DNA of 64,000 nt from Tahibacter soli (GCF_025717065.2 NZ_JAOVZO020000015.1:1-64000); one strand, 5' to 3'. Shown: positions 33,198 to 43,466, numbered from the stretch's first letter. Notes: a model not told the origin generated them from the sequence alone. Numbers and translations are program-made.

Positions 33198-34061
33198 ATG
33201 AAACTCCAGGCTTTGGTACGACTGGCCGCGCTCGCGTGCGTGCCGGCGGCGTCCGCGTTCGCGGCGGACCACGAGGTATCGGTCGGCGGCGGCGCGATGC
33301 GTTTCGCGCCGTCGGATCTGACGATACGCGTCGGCGACACGGTGACGTTCGTCAACGCCGGCGGCACGCACAACGTCGTCGCCGACGACGGCTCGTTCCG
33401 CTGCGCCGCGGGGTGTTCGACCGACGGCCCGAACCGCGCGGCCGTGGGCTGGTACACGACGCTCAAGGCCGAGGGGGCGGACCCCGACGGCTACTGCGGC
33501 CCGTATGGCGGTTACGGTTGCGACGACGCGCCGGGCGACCCGAGTTCGGCCGCGTGGCGCACGACGCTGACGTTCGGCGCGCCGGGCACGGTCGGCTATC
33601 ACTGCGAAGCGCACGGCGGGCCCGGTTCGGGCATGTTCGGCCGCATCGTCGTCGAGGCGTCGGGCGGGGGCGGTTTCCGCATCGGCCCGTCGATCACCGG
33701 CAACTGGTACGACCCGTCGCAGAACGGCCATGGCGTCCAGCTCGAGATGATCGGCGAAACCCTCGTCACGGCGATCTGGTTCACGTTCGACGCCGCCGGC
33801 GCGCCGGCGTGGATCGTCGGTTCGGGAACGGTCGACGGCAATCGCATCGCGATGCAGGCCGGCCGCTCGAGCGGCGGACGCTTTCCCCCGAACTTCGATC
33901 CGGCGGCGATCGTCGCGCGACCGTGGGGAACCCTGACGTTCACGTTCGACGGATGCGCGAGCGGCAAGGTCGACTGGACCTCAACCGACCCCTCGTTCAC
34001 CGCCGCGGGCACCTTGCCGCTGGTGCGTCTGACGCAGGTGCAGGGCATGGCTTGTCCTTAG
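33198..34061 (+). CDS. Secreted cupredoxin with C-terminal GxWYDP-type domain
   Basis: A 287-residue exported protein with a signal peptide (about 1-22). Residues 25-155 form a plastocyanin/azurin-like domain whose copper ligands would be H58 (GGTHNVV), C136, H139 and M146 (YHCEAHGGPGSGMFG). A Cys/Gly-rich insertion lies between. After a Gly-rich linker, residues about 160-285 form a domain starting SITGNWYDPSQNGHGVQLE, a module repeated on exported proteins of Xanthomonadales relatives (from memory). The function could be periplasmic electron transfer or copper handling. Confidence 0.75.
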   Translation: MKLQALVRLAALACVPAASAFAADHEVSVGGGAMRFAPSDLTIRVGDTVTFVNAGGTHNVVADDGSFRCAAGCSTDGPNRAAVGWYTTLKAEGADPDGYCGPYGGYGCDDAPGDPSSAAWRTTLTFGAPGTVGYHCEAHGGPGSGMFGRIVVEASGGGGFRIGPSITGNWYDPSQNGHGVQLEMIGETLVTAIWFTFDAAGAPAWIVGSGTVDGNRIAMQAGRSSGGRFPPNFDPAAIVARPWGTLTFTFDGCASGKVDWTSTDPSFTAAGTLPLVRLTQVQGMACP

Positions 34062-34195
34062 CGCCAAGGCGCGCTCGAACTGCGACATTTGTTCGTACGA
34101 AACTTTTCGTTGACTGCGCAAAAGTCGCGACATAGCATGCGGTCACGCGATGACGGCCGACACCGCGTCGGCCGCGCGAACCCGAGGGGGTGTCT

Positions 34196-34720
34196 ATGTA
34201 TCGCTGGATAGTGCATGTGGTGCTGGCGGCGGGTTTGGCGGCGGCCGCGACGGCCGGCGCCGCGAACGACAAGACCGAGCGCGTGCTGACCGCCGAAACC
34301 AGGAGTGCGTTCGAGGATCAGGTCGCGGCCATCCGCACCCAGCTCGGCAGCGGAGGGCACTATGAATTCGCGACGCCTGCCGATCGCCAGGTGATCGACC
34401 GGCGCTTCGACGAAATCGCGGCGATCCTCGCCCGCTACGAGATCGGCGCGCCGCTCGCGAACGACGACAAGGTTGCGCTGTTCGTCGCACAAGAAGACGT
34501 CAACGCGATCCTGACCAAGCGCGACGGACGCCGGTTGATCTGCGAGTCCGTGACGATTTCGGGCTCTCACCGCAAGCAGAAAGAATGCGTGACGCTCGCC
34601 GAGCGCGAACGCGCACGCCGCGACGGCCAGCAGTATCTGCACGAATCGAATCGCAAGACGGTGTGCCTCAAGTGCGGCGAAACCGAAGTGTGGGGCGGCG
34701 GAACGCCCTTCGGGCGCTGA
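34196..34720 (+). CDS. Hypothetical exported protein
   Basis: A 174-residue protein with a clear signal peptide (YRWIVHVVLAAGLAAAATAGA). The mature part is helical and charged, with Cys at LICESVTISGS, KQKECVTL and VCLKCGETE, the last looking like a metal or disulphide site. GAGGGGG lies 5 nt before the ATG. It stands alone and converges on the glycosyltransferase gene across a repeat-filled gap. No family assigned. Confidence 0.6.
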   Translation: MYRWIVHVVLAAGLAAAATAGAANDKTERVLTAETRSAFEDQVAAIRTQLGSGGHYEFATPADRQVIDRRFDEIAAILARYEIGAPLANDDKVALFVAQEDVNAILTKRDGRRLICESVTISGSHRKQKECVTLAERERARRDGQQYLHESNRKTVCLKCGETEVWGGGTPFGR

Positions 34721-34750
34721 GCGCGACGTTTCGTCCGCGCGGCGGGTTTT

Positions 34751-34920
34751 CGCGCGGATCGGGACAGACGAGAAAAGGATCTCGAATCGCGCGGATCGGG
34801 ACAGACGAGAAAAGGATCTCGAATCGGGACAGACAGAAAATCGTTGGTCGAGCTTGTCCGCCGGACGGGCGCGAACCCTCGGATCGTGTCTGTCCCGATT
34901 CGTCGCGCGTGCGGACAAGC
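34751..34920. repeat. GGGACAG-type tandem and inverted repeats between convergent genes
   Basis: Two exact 37-bp copies (34751-34787, 34788-34824) contain CGGGACAGACGAGAAAAGGA. A third partial copy at 34820-34835 forms a perfect 16-bp inverted repeat with 34887-34902. A second pair, GCTTGTCCGC (34852-34861) and GCGGACAAGC (34911-34920), is interleaved with it. Its place between convergent genes suggests a REP-type or terminator role. Confidence 0.7.
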
Positions 34921-34932
34921 GCGGGTTGCCCG

Positions 34933-36033
34933 CTAGGCGACCCTGGCCGCGTCGGCAGGCTCGCCGACGACGTCGATGCTGGCGGTCGCGATCAGCGCTT
35001 GCGCGGCTTGTTCGGCTGACAATCCGGCCGCGTCGACCACGGTCGCGCCTTCGCCGTACGGCCCCCATTCGGCGATATCGGTCTGCGTGAAGATCGCCGC
35101 CGTGCGCGTGCCGCTGGCGCGGGCAAGGTGCATCACGCCGCAGTCCAGGCAGATCAGCAGCGATAGTTGGGACAGCACCGACGCAAGCTTGCGCACGTGA
35201 CTGGAGTAGTACGCCGGATAGCGCGAATCGAGCATCGATACGGCGTTCATCGGCACGATCTCGACGATCGCGAATTCGCTGAAATGCGCGTCGATCGCGG
35301 GCATGAACTCGCGCCACCAGGCAGGGCTCAACAGCTTGGCGCCGGTGGCGTTGGCGAACACGCCGATGACGCCGCGACGACCGCACCCGGGCGCCGCCTG
35401 CGCCGCCAGCCGGGCGAGCACCTGCGCACCCGACTCGCGCTCGGACGGGTTCAACCGCAGATCCAGCGGCGGGTAGGGCATCGCTGCGCGCCGCAGTGCC
35501 GAGCGCAAGAGGTACACCGGATATTGCCCGTTGTGTCGCGGCGCCTCGTCGGGAGAAACGGCGCAACTGATTTCACCGCTTTTTCGTTCCCCGGCAAAAC
35601 CGAGCTTGTAGTGCGCGCGGCTGCGCAACAGCAGCGCGCGACCGGTTTGCGAGCGCGGATCGGTGTCGATGGCCAGGTCGTATTCGGCGCGCTGCAGCCG
35701 GCGCAGACAGCGCAGCAATGCCAGGGGATGACGCAATCCCCGCCGCGGCAGGCAGATCACGTCGCGTACGCAGGCGTAGCCGCGAAAAATCTCCGGCGCG
35801 ATCGGATTGCGCGAGACGATGTCGACCTCGGCGCCCGGCCAGATGGCTTCGATCTCCTGCAGCAACGGCGTGATCAGCAAGGTATTGCCGAGACTGTGGC
35901 TGATGCGGCAGATAAGAATGCGGAACACGCCGCGCGGCAGCAGAACCCCGGCGTCGGCGGTGTCGCCCGGACCAGCGAGGAGACGCATGCCGCGAGCGGC
36001 GAGGCGGCTACGCAAAGCGTGAATGTCCATCAT
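34933..36033 (-). CDS. Glycosyltransferase family 9 (heptosyltransferase-like)
   Basis: A 366-residue GT-B enzyme of family 9. The N-terminal ILICRISHSLGNTLLITPLL and EAIWPGAEVDIVSRN, and the C-terminal LSQLSLLICLDCGVMHLARA with FTQTDIAEWGPYG, are the ADP-heptose:LPS heptosyltransferase signatures. It should act at the inner face of the inner membrane on LPS core or another glycan; sugar specificity cannot be told. The double ATG at 36033/36030 is chosen because the frame upstream has no family similarity. No LPS genes flank it. Confidence 0.8.
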   Translation of the reverse strand: MMDIHALRSRLAARGMRLLAGPGDTADAGVLLPRGVFRILICRISHSLGNTLLITPLLQEIEAIWPGAEVDIVSRNPIAPEIFRGYACVRDVICLPRRGLRHPLALLRCLRRLQRAEYDLAIDTDPRSQTGRALLLRSRAHYKLGFAGERKSGEISCAVSPDEAPRHNGQYPVYLLRSALRRAAMPYPPLDLRLNPSERESGAQVLARLAAQAAPGCGRRGVIGVFANATGAKLLSPAWWREFMPAIDAHFSEFAIVEIVPMNAVSMLDSRYPAYYSSHVRKLASVLSQLSLLICLDCGVMHLARASGTRTAAIFTQTDIAEWGPYGEGATVVDAAGLSAEQAAQALIATASIDVVGEPADAARVA

Positions 36034-36623
36034 CGCGGCGACCGCCGAGGGTGGGTGCACGAGTACGCCGCCGGCGTCGCCGCGGCCGGAACGGCGCGCG
36101 TGCTTGCAGCCGTTCGACAGAAGGACATTCTCGCGGTGCGACGGGTGTCTAAAGGCGAAAATGCCGAGGAAGGTTCTAGCAGCGGCAACATGAACAAAGC
36201 CGGATCGGCGGGGGAGGGAGCGCTCGGATCGTATCTGCCAGATTGTTCGATACGATACGGTACGCATGGATGAAAGCGATGGTGTGACCGCAAGATTGGT
36301 ACATTCCGGGTCTTCCGTGCAGGCGTACTGTGAGGTGCGGGCCGGATGTTTATTGTTGTCCATATCCATTTGTTAAAAATTGGATATGAACTGCGGGCGC
36401 GGCTGCAAAGACGTGCCGGCAGGCGGGACCGTCGCATGAACGGGGAAGGCGTTGAAGTCGCGATCGCGGGCTTGAGGTTTCCGTGCGTTGGCGTGTGCGG
36501 TTCGGGACAGTCACGAGTCGGGACAGCCACGAATCAGGACAGCCACGAATTCCGGGCGCACGAATCTTGACTGTCCCTATTCCAATTGGACTGTCCCTAT
36601 TCCAGTTGCATCCGTATAGATGC
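36034..36623. repeat. Intergenic region with 16-bp and 20-bp GGGACAG repeats
   Basis: No gene is supported. 36361-36388 holds an 8-bp inverted repeat CATATCCA/TGGATATG with an AT-rich loop. Three 16-bp units start at 36503, 36519 and 36535 (CGGGACAGCCACGAAT type). Two inverted 20-bp units (GACTGTCCCTATTCCAATTG type) lie at 36569-36588 and 36589-36608. The unit length and core match the large array at 37348. Confidence 0.65.
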
Positions 36624-37208
36624 TCAGCGATGCGCGCCGGATGACGCGGCGTCGGAACCGCCGCTGCCGCGCACGCGTCGCACGATGCGTTGCAGTAGGG
36701 CGTAGGGCGGATAGTCGCGGCATCGCCAGTATCGGCGCTGACGGTAGTAATGGCCCCAATAGCTCGCGGCCCGCGATTGCGTCGTCGCGACGAACGCGGG
36801 GTTGTCGCGAGCCAGCGCATCGAGCAGCGCCGGATTCACGGCTTCCAGCGCAGCTGCGGCGCGTTCTGCGATGTCGTTGACGTAGTCGCCAAGCAGCGCG
36901 ACGACGAACGGCACCACCCAGGGGTATTCGACGCCGGTGAGTTTGCCCAGGCAGTCTTCACGAACGTAGCCGTCGTAGTCTCGCGTGCCGAGGCACAACG
37001 CGAGCAGCCGTACGTCGCCGGCTGCCGTCGAGAGGGTGGCCCGCAGCCTTTCCGGGTCGAGGCGGATGCGATAGGGCACCGACAGCTTTTCGCCGGCGAC
37101 GGAGACGGCGAAACCGGCGTCCAAGGGGCCCGACGGGCGGACGAGAGCGCCGAACAGCGCGGTAGCGATCGGTTCGATAGCGGCGGGAAACGAAGGAACG
37201 TATTGCAC
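36624..37208 (-). CDS. Hypothetical protein
   Basis: A 194-residue protein of unknown function. The GTG at 37208 is chosen because GAGG precedes it by 5 nt. Notable parts are FALVRPSG-like beta strands, LALCLGTRDYDGYVREDCLG, a probable helix YVNDIAERAAAALEAVN, and a basic aromatic end (SYWGHYYRQRRYWRCRDYPP). No signal or membrane segment. It stands alone between two repeat clusters. Confidence 0.5.
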   Translation of the reverse strand: MQYVPSFPAAIEPIATALFGALVRPSGPLDAGFAVSVAGEKLSVPYRIRLDPERLRATLSTAAGDVRLLALCLGTRDYDGYVREDCLGKLTGVEYPWVVPFVVALLGDYVNDIAERAAAALEAVNPALLDALARDNPAFVATTQSRAASYWGHYYRQRRYWRCRDYPPYALLQRIVRRVRGSGGSDAASSGAHR

Positions 37209-37347
37209 AGCAACCTCATGCCGGTGTTCGTCATTCGCCGACGTTTGCGCCTGCACCGGTTTCGTTGCCGCAGGGGCCGGATGCTACGCCCGAACGCGCG
37301 CTTTGCAAGTTCCGGCGCCGGTCATGCTCGAATCGCGGAATCCCGGG

Positions 37348-37859
37348 CCTGAATCCGGGACAGCCTGAATCCGGGACAGCCTGAATCCGGGACAGCCTGA
37401 ATCCGGGACAGCCTGAATCCGGGACAGCCTGAATCCGGGACAGCCTGAATCCGGGACAGCCTGAATCCGGGACAGCCTGAATCCGGGACAGCCTGAATCC
37501 GGGACAGCCTGAATCCGGGACAGCCTGAATCCGGGACAGCCTGAATCCGGGACAGCCTGAATCCGGGACAGCCTGAATCCGGGACAGCCTGAATCCGGGA
37601 CAGCCTGAATCCGGGACAGCCTGAAACCGGGACAGCCTGAAACCGGGACAGCCTGAAACCGGGACAGCCTGAAACCGGGACAGCCTGAAACCGGGACAGC
37701 CTGAAACCGGGACAGCCTGAAACCGGGACAGCCTGAAACCGGGACAGCCTGAAACCGGGACAGCCTGAAACCGGGACAGCCTGAAACCGGGACAGCCTGA
37801 ATCCGGGACAGCCTGAATCCGGGACAGCCTGAATCCGGGACAGCCTGAATCCGGGACCG
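37348..37859. repeat. 32-copy tandem array of a 16-bp unit
   Basis: The unit CCTGAATCCGGGACAG repeats without spacers for 512 bp. Units 1-17 read GAATCC, units 18-28 read GAAACC and units 29-32 again GAATCC; the last ends GGGACCG. The minus strand lacks stops in all frames across the array, giving long repetitive frames (GCPGFRLSRIQAVPDS), which are judged non-coding. There are no CRISPR-type spacers. Confidence 0.95.
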
Positions 37860-38024
37860 CCAGGATCCGTCGCAGGCCGGATCGAACGAAAGCCATTCTT
37901 CGTGGCAAAAGCCGTACGTCCCGCGCCACGCCTGTCGCCGCGCGATACCCGCCGAACTCGCCGACCGTCGAAATCTGGCATCCTGCCGGGTTTACTCCGC
38001 CGTCCGTCGTGAGCTACTATCGTC

Positions 38025-38050
38025 CAATGTACTAATGCGCTATTACATTG
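38025..38050. promoter_or_regulatory. Putative TrpR-family operator upstream of the his operon
   Basis: CAATGTA (38025-38031) and TACATTG (38044-38050) form a 7-bp inverted repeat. The centre reads GTACTAATGCGCTATTAC (38029-38046), like the GNACTAG-type half-sites of TrpR operators. It lies 43 nt before the start of a TrpR-family gene. An AT-rich promoter core overlaps it in otherwise GC-rich DNA. Confidence 0.5.
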
Positions 38051-38092
38051 AATGATCCGCCCCCGCGCTGTCGCCCGATCGCAGGCATCACC

Positions 38093-38515
38093 ATGAAAAG
38101 ACGTTTCCTCGAGCCTGAAAACCTGTCGATTCCGGCCGACGAAAGCCTGTGCCGCGCGCTGCTGTCGCTCGATACGCCGCAGGAGATGCTCGCGTTCCTG
38201 CGCGACCTGTGCACGCCGGCCGAGCTCGAAGCGCTGGTCGATCGCTGGCGCGTCGTGCCGTATCTGCTGCAAGGCTACGCGTACCGCGAAATCCACGATC
38301 GCACGTCGGTCAGCGTCACCACGATCGGCCGCGTCGCGCGCTTCCTGCAGCAGGGCAACGGCGGCTATCTCGCGGTCGTCGCGCACCACGCGCTGCCCGC
38401 GCTGCCGAAACCGATCCGCCGCCGCGCGGGAGCACCGATCGTTCCGCCCGCGGCGCCGGCCGCAAAAGCCGCTTCCGCGCCGGCCGCGCGCTCGCGCACC
38501 GGAGGCAAGTCATGA
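38093..38515 (+). CDS. TrpR-like regulator, YerC/YecD family
   Basis: A 140-residue protein. Residues about 20-95 match the YerC/YecD TrpR-related fold: [57 protein letters not shown] as the helix-turn-helix. An Ala/Pro/Lys-rich tail follows, unlike the short classical TrpR. The stop overlaps the hisG ATG, so it is the first gene of the his operon. It probably senses an amino acid and controls this operon through the palindrome upstream (inference). Confidence 0.75.
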   Translation: MKRRFLEPENLSIPADESLCRALLSLDTPQEMLAFLRDLCTPAELEALVDRWRVVPYLLQGYAYREIHDRTSVSVTTIGRVARFLQQGNGGYLAVVAHHALPALPKPIRRRAGAPIVPPAAPAAKAASAPAARSRTGGKS

Positions 38516-39411
38516 AGCCGCGCGACCGCCTGCGCATCGCCGTGCAGAAATCGGGCCGCCTCGGCGATCCGTCGCAGGACTTGCTCGCGCGCTGCGGCCT
38601 CAAATTCCGTCAGAGCCGCGACAAGCTGTTCTGCTTCGGCGAAAGCCTCGCGATCGACCTGCTGCTCGTACGCGACGACGACATCCCCGGCCTCATCGCC
38701 GACGGCGTGTGCGATCTCGGCATCGTCGGCCGCAACGTGCTCGCCGAACAGCAGGCCGCGGTCGCGGCACGCGGCGAAACGCCCGCCGTCGACGAACTGC
38801 GTCCGCTCGGCTTCGGCCGCTGCCGATTGTCGATCGCGGTGCCGCAGGAGCTCGACTACGCCGGTCCGTCGTCGCTGGCCGGACTGCGCGTGGCCACGAC
38901 ATACCCCGCGCTGACGGCGGCGTGGTTCGCGGCGAACGGCGTCGACGCAAAGGTCGTGCTGCTCAAGGGCTCGGTCGAGATCGCACCGAAGCTCGGCACG
39001 GCCGACGCGATCTGCGATCTCGTGTCGACCGGCTCGACGCTCGTGGCGAACCAGCTGCGCGAGGCGGCGGCCATTCTCGACAGCGAAGCCGTGCTCGCCG
39101 GCGCCGGCGTCGCGCCGAACGACGAACGCGGCGAACTTCTGGAATTGTTGCTGCGGCGCATCGACGGCGTGATCCAGGTGCGCGAATCGAAACTCGTGAT
39201 GCTGCACGCGCCACGCGCGTCGATCGCCGGCATCGCGCGCCTGCTGCCGCCCGGGCAGCGTCCGACGATCACGCCGATCGAAGGCAGTCCGGACGAGGTC
39301 GCGCTGCAGGCCGTGTGCCACGGCGCGATCACCTGGCAGCACCTGGAAGACATGAAGCGCGCGGGTGCCAGCGGCATGCTGGTGCTGCCGGTGGAGAAAA
39401 TGCTCGCATGA
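38512..39411 (+). CDS. hisG: ATP phosphoribosyltransferase, long form
   Basis: A 299-residue enzyme joining ATP and PRPP in the first step of histidine synthesis. [12 protein letters not shown] begins the family, [13 protein letters not shown] and the PRPP loop [11 protein letters not shown] are conserved, and the C-terminal third (about 225-299) is the ACT-like regulatory domain of long HisG, the site of histidine feedback. No HisZ is needed for this form. ATGA overlaps with both neighbours. Confidence 0.95.
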   Translation: MKPRDRLRIAVQKSGRLGDPSQDLLARCGLKFRQSRDKLFCFGESLAIDLLLVRDDDIPGLIADGVCDLGIVGRNVLAEQQAAVAARGETPAVDELRPLGFGRCRLSIAVPQELDYAGPSSLAGLRVATTYPALTAAWFAANGVDAKVVLLKGSVEIAPKLGTADAICDLVSTGSTLVANQLREAAAILDSEAVLAGAGVAPNDERGELLELLLRRIDGVIQVRESKLVMLHAPRASIAGIARLLPPGQRPTITPIEGSPDEVALQAVCHGAITWQHLEDMKRAGASGMLVLPVEKMLA

Positions 39412-40718
39412 ACATTGTGGAATGGTCGGCATTGGACGCGACGGCGCGCGCCGCGATGCTCGAACGCGCGCCGGAGGCGCAGAGCGTCGAACTGCGCGAC
39501 GGCGTCGCGCGCCTGATCGCGCAGGTGCGCGCCGACGGCGATTCGACGCTGCGTGCACTGACGCGTCGCTACGACGGCTGCGAACTCGGCGCGCTGGCGG
39601 TGTCGGCCGGCGAGTTCGACGCCGCCGACGCGCTGGTGGCGCCCGAACTCAAGCGGGCGATCGGCGAGGCGCGCGAACGCATCGAACGCTTTCATCGCGC
39701 GACGGCACCGGCCGACGTCGCGCTCGACACGGCGCCCGGCGTGCGCTGCGAGCGCGTGCTGCGCCCGCTGCGCCGCGTGGGCCTGTACGTGCCGTCGGGC
39801 AGCGCGCCGTTGCCGTCGACCGTCCTGATGCTCGCCGTGCCGGCCGCGATCGCCGGCTGCCACGACGTCGTCATGTGCACGCCGGCGAACGCGCAGGGCG
39901 ACTGCGATCCGCTCGTGCTGCATGCGGCGCGCGCGTGCGGCGTCAAGCGCGTGTTCAAGCTCGGCGGCGCGCAGGCGATCGCCGCGATGGCGTACGGCAC
40001 CGAGTCGGTGCCGCGTTGCGACAAGCTGTTCGGCCCCGGCAACGCGTGGGTGACCGAAGCGAAGCGACAGGTGGCGCTCGATCCGCAAGGCGCCGCGATC
40101 GACCTGCCGGCCGGTCCGTCCGAGGTGCTCGTGATCGCCGACGCATCGGCCGATCCCGGCTTCGTCGCGGCCGATCTGTTGTCGCAGGCCGAACACGGTC
40201 CCGATTCGCAGGCCATCCTGCTGTCGCCGTCGAGCGCGCTGATCATGGCCGTGGAAGCGGCGATCGAAGCGCAGCTCGCCGACCTGCCGCGCGCCGATCT
40301 CGCGCGCCGGGCGCTCGCGCACAGTCGCCTGATCCACGTGCCGGATCTCGCGACCGCGGTGCGCGTCAGCAACGACTACGCGCCGGAACACCTCATTCTC
40401 AATGTGGAAAACGCACGTTCGTGGCTCGCGCAGGTCGACAATGCCGGGTCGATCTTTCTCGGTCCGTGGTCGCCCGAGGCGGTCGGCGACTACTGCAGCG
40501 GCACCAACCACGTGCTGCCGACGTACGGCCATGCGCGCGCGTGGAGCGGCGTGTCGGTCGCGAGTTTCGTCAAGCTCGTGACGGTGCAGGAGCTGAGCGC
40601 GGACGGCCTGCGCGCGATCGGGCCGTGCGCGGCGACGCTCGCGCGCGCCGAAGGGCTCGACGCGCACGAACGCGCCGTGACGCGCCGCCTGCGCCGCCTG
40701 GCGGAGAACGCGGTATGA
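39408..40718 (+). CDS. hisD: Histidinol dehydrogenase
   Basis: A 436-residue zinc enzyme oxidising L-histidinol to histidine with two NAD+. Signatures include [32 protein letters not shown], the zinc-site [13 protein letters not shown], and [15 protein letters not shown]. Full length. Overlaps hisG and hisC by ATGA. Confidence 0.95.
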   Translation: MNIVEWSALDATARAAMLERAPEAQSVELRDGVARLIAQVRADGDSTLRALTRRYDGCELGALAVSAGEFDAADALVAPELKRAIGEARERIERFHRATAPADVALDTAPGVRCERVLRPLRRVGLYVPSGSAPLPSTVLMLAVPAAIAGCHDVVMCTPANAQGDCDPLVLHAARACGVKRVFKLGGAQAIAAMAYGTESVPRCDKLFGPGNAWVTEAKRQVALDPQGAAIDLPAGPSEVLVIADASADPGFVAADLLSQAEHGPDSQAILLSPSSALIMAVEAAIEAQLADLPRADLARRALAHSRLIHVPDLATAVRVSNDYAPEHLILNVENARSWLAQVDNAGSIFLGPWSPEAVGDYCSGTNHVLPTYGHARAWSGVSVASFVKLVTVQELSADGLRAIGPCAATLARAEGLDAHERAVTRRLRRLAENAV

Positions 40719-41776
40719 GCATCGTCGATCTCGCGCGGACGGAAATCCGCGCGCTCGCGCCGTATTCGTCCGCACGCATGGAGGCGAGCGGCGGCACCGT
40801 TCTGCTCAACGCGAACGAATCGCCCTGGGCGCCGATGGACGGCGACGGCCTCAATCGCTACCCCGATCCGCAGCCGCGCGCGCTCGTCGAAGGTCTCGCC
40901 GCGCTGTACGGCGTCGACGCGGCGAACGTGCTCGTCGGCCGCGGCAGCGACGAGGCGATCGATCTGCTCGTGCGCGCGTTCTGCCGCGCGGGATACGACG
41001 CGGTCGTCGTTTCGCCGCCGACGTTCGGCATGTACGCGGTCGCGGCGAACATCCAGGGCGCGACGGTGATTGAAGCGCCGCTGGCGGACGATTTCTCGCT
41101 CGACGCGGATGCGCTGCTCGGGCGCGTCACGCCGGCGGTGAAGCTCGTCTTCGTCTGCACGCCGAACAACCCGACCGGAAACGTCGTGGAACTTTCCACG
41201 ATTGAACGTATCGCCGACGCGCTCGCCGGCCGCGCGCTCGTCGTCGTCGACGAGGCATACGCGGAATTCGCGGGTTCGCCGAGCGCCGCGACGCTGCTCG
41301 ATCGCCACGACAACGTCGCCGTGCTGCGCACGCTGTCGAAGGCGTACGCGCTCGCCGGCGCGCGCGTCGGTACGCTCGTGGCACGCGCCGACGTCGTCGC
41401 GCTGCTGCGCAAGATCATCGCGCCGTACCCGTTGCCGCAGGCGAGCGTCGACGCGGCGCTGCGCGCGATCGATGCCGACGGCCTCGCGCTGACGCGCCGC
41501 CGCATCGCAACGCTCGTCGCCGAACGCGAGCGCCTGCGCACGCTGCTGCCGACGCTGCCGGGCGTGCGCGGCGTGCTGCCGTCGTCGGCCAATTTCCTGA
41601 CCGTGCGATTCGACGATCCGCGCGGCACGTATGCGGCATTGCTCGCGGCGGGCATCGTCGTGCGCGACGTCGGACGGTATCGCGGCCTCGGCGACTGCCT
41701 GCGCATCAGCATCGGTACGCCCGACGAGAACGCGCGCGTCGTCGGCGTGCTCGCGGCACGACGGGAGGCCGCATGA
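40715..41776 (+). CDS. hisC: Histidinol-phosphate aminotransferase
   Basis: A 353-residue class II aminotransferase using pyridoxal phosphate. LLNANESPW at the N-terminus, [22 protein letters not shown] and the PLP lysine in [15 protein letters not shown] are present. It converts imidazole acetol phosphate to histidinol phosphate with glutamate. ATGA overlaps on both sides. Confidence 0.95.
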   Translation: MSIVDLARTEIRALAPYSSARMEASGGTVLLNANESPWAPMDGDGLNRYPDPQPRALVEGLAALYGVDAANVLVGRGSDEAIDLLVRAFCRAGYDAVVVSPPTFGMYAVAANIQGATVIEAPLADDFSLDADALLGRVTPAVKLVFVCTPNNPTGNVVELSTIERIADALAGRALVVVDEAYAEFAGSPSAATLLDRHDNVAVLRTLSKAYALAGARVGTLVARADVVALLRKIIAPYPLPQASVDAALRAIDADGLALTRRRIATLVAERERLRTLLPTLPGVRGVLPSSANFLTVRFDDPRGTYAALLAAGIVVRDVGRYRGLGDCLRISIGTPDENARVVGVLAARREAA

Positions 41777-42879
41777 GCCGCCGCAAGATCCTGTTCGTCG
41801 ACCGCGACGGCACGTTGATCGTCGAGCCCCCGGACTTCCAGATCGACGCGTACGAGAAGCTCGCGCTGCTGCCGGGCGTGATCGGCGCGCTGCGCCGCTG
41901 CGTCGACGCCGGCTACGAACTCGTCATGGTCACGAACCAGGACGGCCTCGGCACGCCGGGCTTTCCGCAGGACGCGTTCGACGGCCCGCACCGGCTGATG
42001 CTGCAGCTGTTTCAATCGCAGGGCGTGCGCTTCGCCGACGTGCTGATCGATCGCAGCTTCGCGCACGAAGGTCTCGATACGCGCAAGCCCGGCACCGGCC
42101 TGATGCGCGCGTATCTCGCCGACGACGGCTGGAGCCGCGCCGACTCGGCGATGGTCGGCGATCGCGACACCGATATCGCGTTCGCGGCGAACCTCGGCGT
42201 GCGCGGCTTCAAGCTCGACGACGACGTCGACTGGAACGAGATCGCGCACGTGCTGTGCGCCGCGCCGCGCCGCGCGAGCGTCGAGCGCGTCACGCGCGAG
42301 ACCCGCGTGCGCGTGCGCGTCGATCTCGATCGCCGTGCCGACCCGGTCGTCGCCACCGGCAACGGCTTCTTCGACCACATGCTCGAGCAGCTCGGCAAGC
42401 ACGGCGGCTTCGCGCTCGATCTCACCTGCGCCGGCGATACGCACATCGACGAACACCACACCGTCGAAGACAGCGCGCTCGCGCTCGGCCAGGCGCTGCG
42501 CCAGGCGCTCGGCGACAAGCGCGGCATCGCGCGCTACGGCGATGCCGCGCTCGATGCGAACGACGCCCCCGCGACGACGACGATCGTGCTGCCGATGGAC
42601 GAGACGCTCGCGCGCGCTGCGCTCGATCTTTCGGGCCGGCCGTGGTTCGTGTTCGACGGTGCGTATCCGCGCGAACGCGTCGGCGATCTCGCGACGGAAA
42701 TGGTGCCGCATTTTTTCCGCTCGCTGTGCGAAACGCTCGGCGCCAATCTGCATCTGGCGGTGCGCGGCGAGAACGCGCACCACATGGTCGAGGCGTGCTT
42801 CAAGGCCGTCGCGCGCGCGCTGCGCGCCGCGATCGCGCGCGACGGCACCGATCTGCCGAGCACGAAGGGGGCGCTGTGA
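41773..42879 (+). CDS. hisB: Bifunctional histidinol-phosphatase/imidazoleglycerol-phosphate dehydratase
   Basis: A 368-residue fusion. Residues 1-165 form a HAD phosphatase ([19 protein letters not shown], the zinc loop region, MVGDRDTD). Residues 175-368 form the dehydratase with [30 protein letters not shown], and [15 protein letters not shown], the two metal-binding His motifs. The fusion is typical of gammaproteobacteria. It does steps six and eight of the pathway. Confidence 0.95.
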   Translation: MSRRKILFVDRDGTLIVEPPDFQIDAYEKLALLPGVIGALRRCVDAGYELVMVTNQDGLGTPGFPQDAFDGPHRLMLQLFQSQGVRFADVLIDRSFAHEGLDTRKPGTGLMRAYLADDGWSRADSAMVGDRDTDIAFAANLGVRGFKLDDDVDWNEIAHVLCAAPRRASVERVTRETRVRVRVDLDRRADPVVATGNGFFDHMLEQLGKHGGFALDLTCAGDTHIDEHHTVEDSALALGQALRQALGDKRGIARYGDAALDANDAPATTTIVLPMDETLARAALDLSGRPWFVFDGAYPRERVGDLATEMVPHFFRSLCETLGANLHLAVRGENAHHMVEACFKAVARALRAAIARDGTDLPSTKGAL

Positions 42880-43466
42880 GCGTCGTTCTCGTCGACGGCG
42901 GCGGCACGAACCTCGGTTCGGTGCGCTACGCGCTGCAGCGCCTGGGCGTCGATGCGAGCCTCGTCGCCGACGCGGCGAGCGTGCGCGCCGCGGACCATGT
43001 GATCCTGCCCGGCGTCGGCGCCGCCGCGCCCGGCATGGCGCGTTTGCAGGAACTCGGTCTCGTGGAAACGTTGCGTTCGCTGACGCAGCCGGTGCTCGGC
43101 GTGTGCCTCGGCATGCAGCTCTTGTTCGACGCATCGGACGAGAGCGACACCGCGTGCCTCGGCGTGATTGCCGCGCGCGTCGCGCGCATGGCCGGCGCGC
43201 CCGGCGCGCGCGTGCCGCACATGGGCTGGAACGCGCTCGTGCGCGAACGCGACGGCGCGCTCGCCGACGCGCTGCGGCCCGGCGATCACGCGTACTTCGT
43301 GCATGGCTACGCCGCGCCGCTCGGCCCCTGGACCGTCGCCAGCGCCGATCACGCCGGACGTTTTTCGGCGATCGTGCAGCAGGGCAACTTTCACGGCATG
43401 CAGTTTCACCCCGAGCGCTCGGCGGCCGTCGGCGCGCGCCTGCTCAAGAGGTTTCTCGAACTGTGA
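42876..43466 (+). CDS. hisH: Imidazole glycerol phosphate synthase, glutaminase subunit
   Basis: A 196-residue class I glutamine amidotransferase. The catalytic Cys is in [11 protein letters not shown] and the His-Glu pair in [28 protein letters not shown] begins the family. GTG start overlaps the hisB stop. It supplies ammonia to HisF through a tunnel. Confidence 0.95.
   Translation: MSVVLVDGGGTNLGSVRYALQRLGVDASLVADAASVRAADHVILPGVGAAAPGMARLQELGLVETLRSLTQPVLGVCLGMQLLFDASDESDTACLGVIAARVARMAGAPGARVPHMGWNALVRERDGALADALRPGDHAYFVHGYAAPLGPWTVASADHAGRFSAIVQQGNFHGMQFHPERSAAVGARLLKRFLEL

Noticed and set aside
37348-37859. Possible CRISPR array.
   Set aside because: The units are contiguous with no spacers, the unit is only 16 bp, and no cas genes are near.
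37231-38389. Long minus-strand frames encoding a 16-residue repeat protein (GCPGFRLSRIQAVPDS).
   Set aside because: They exist only because the 16-bp unit has no stop codon on that strand; flanks differ between frames, and no ribosome site or signal is present.
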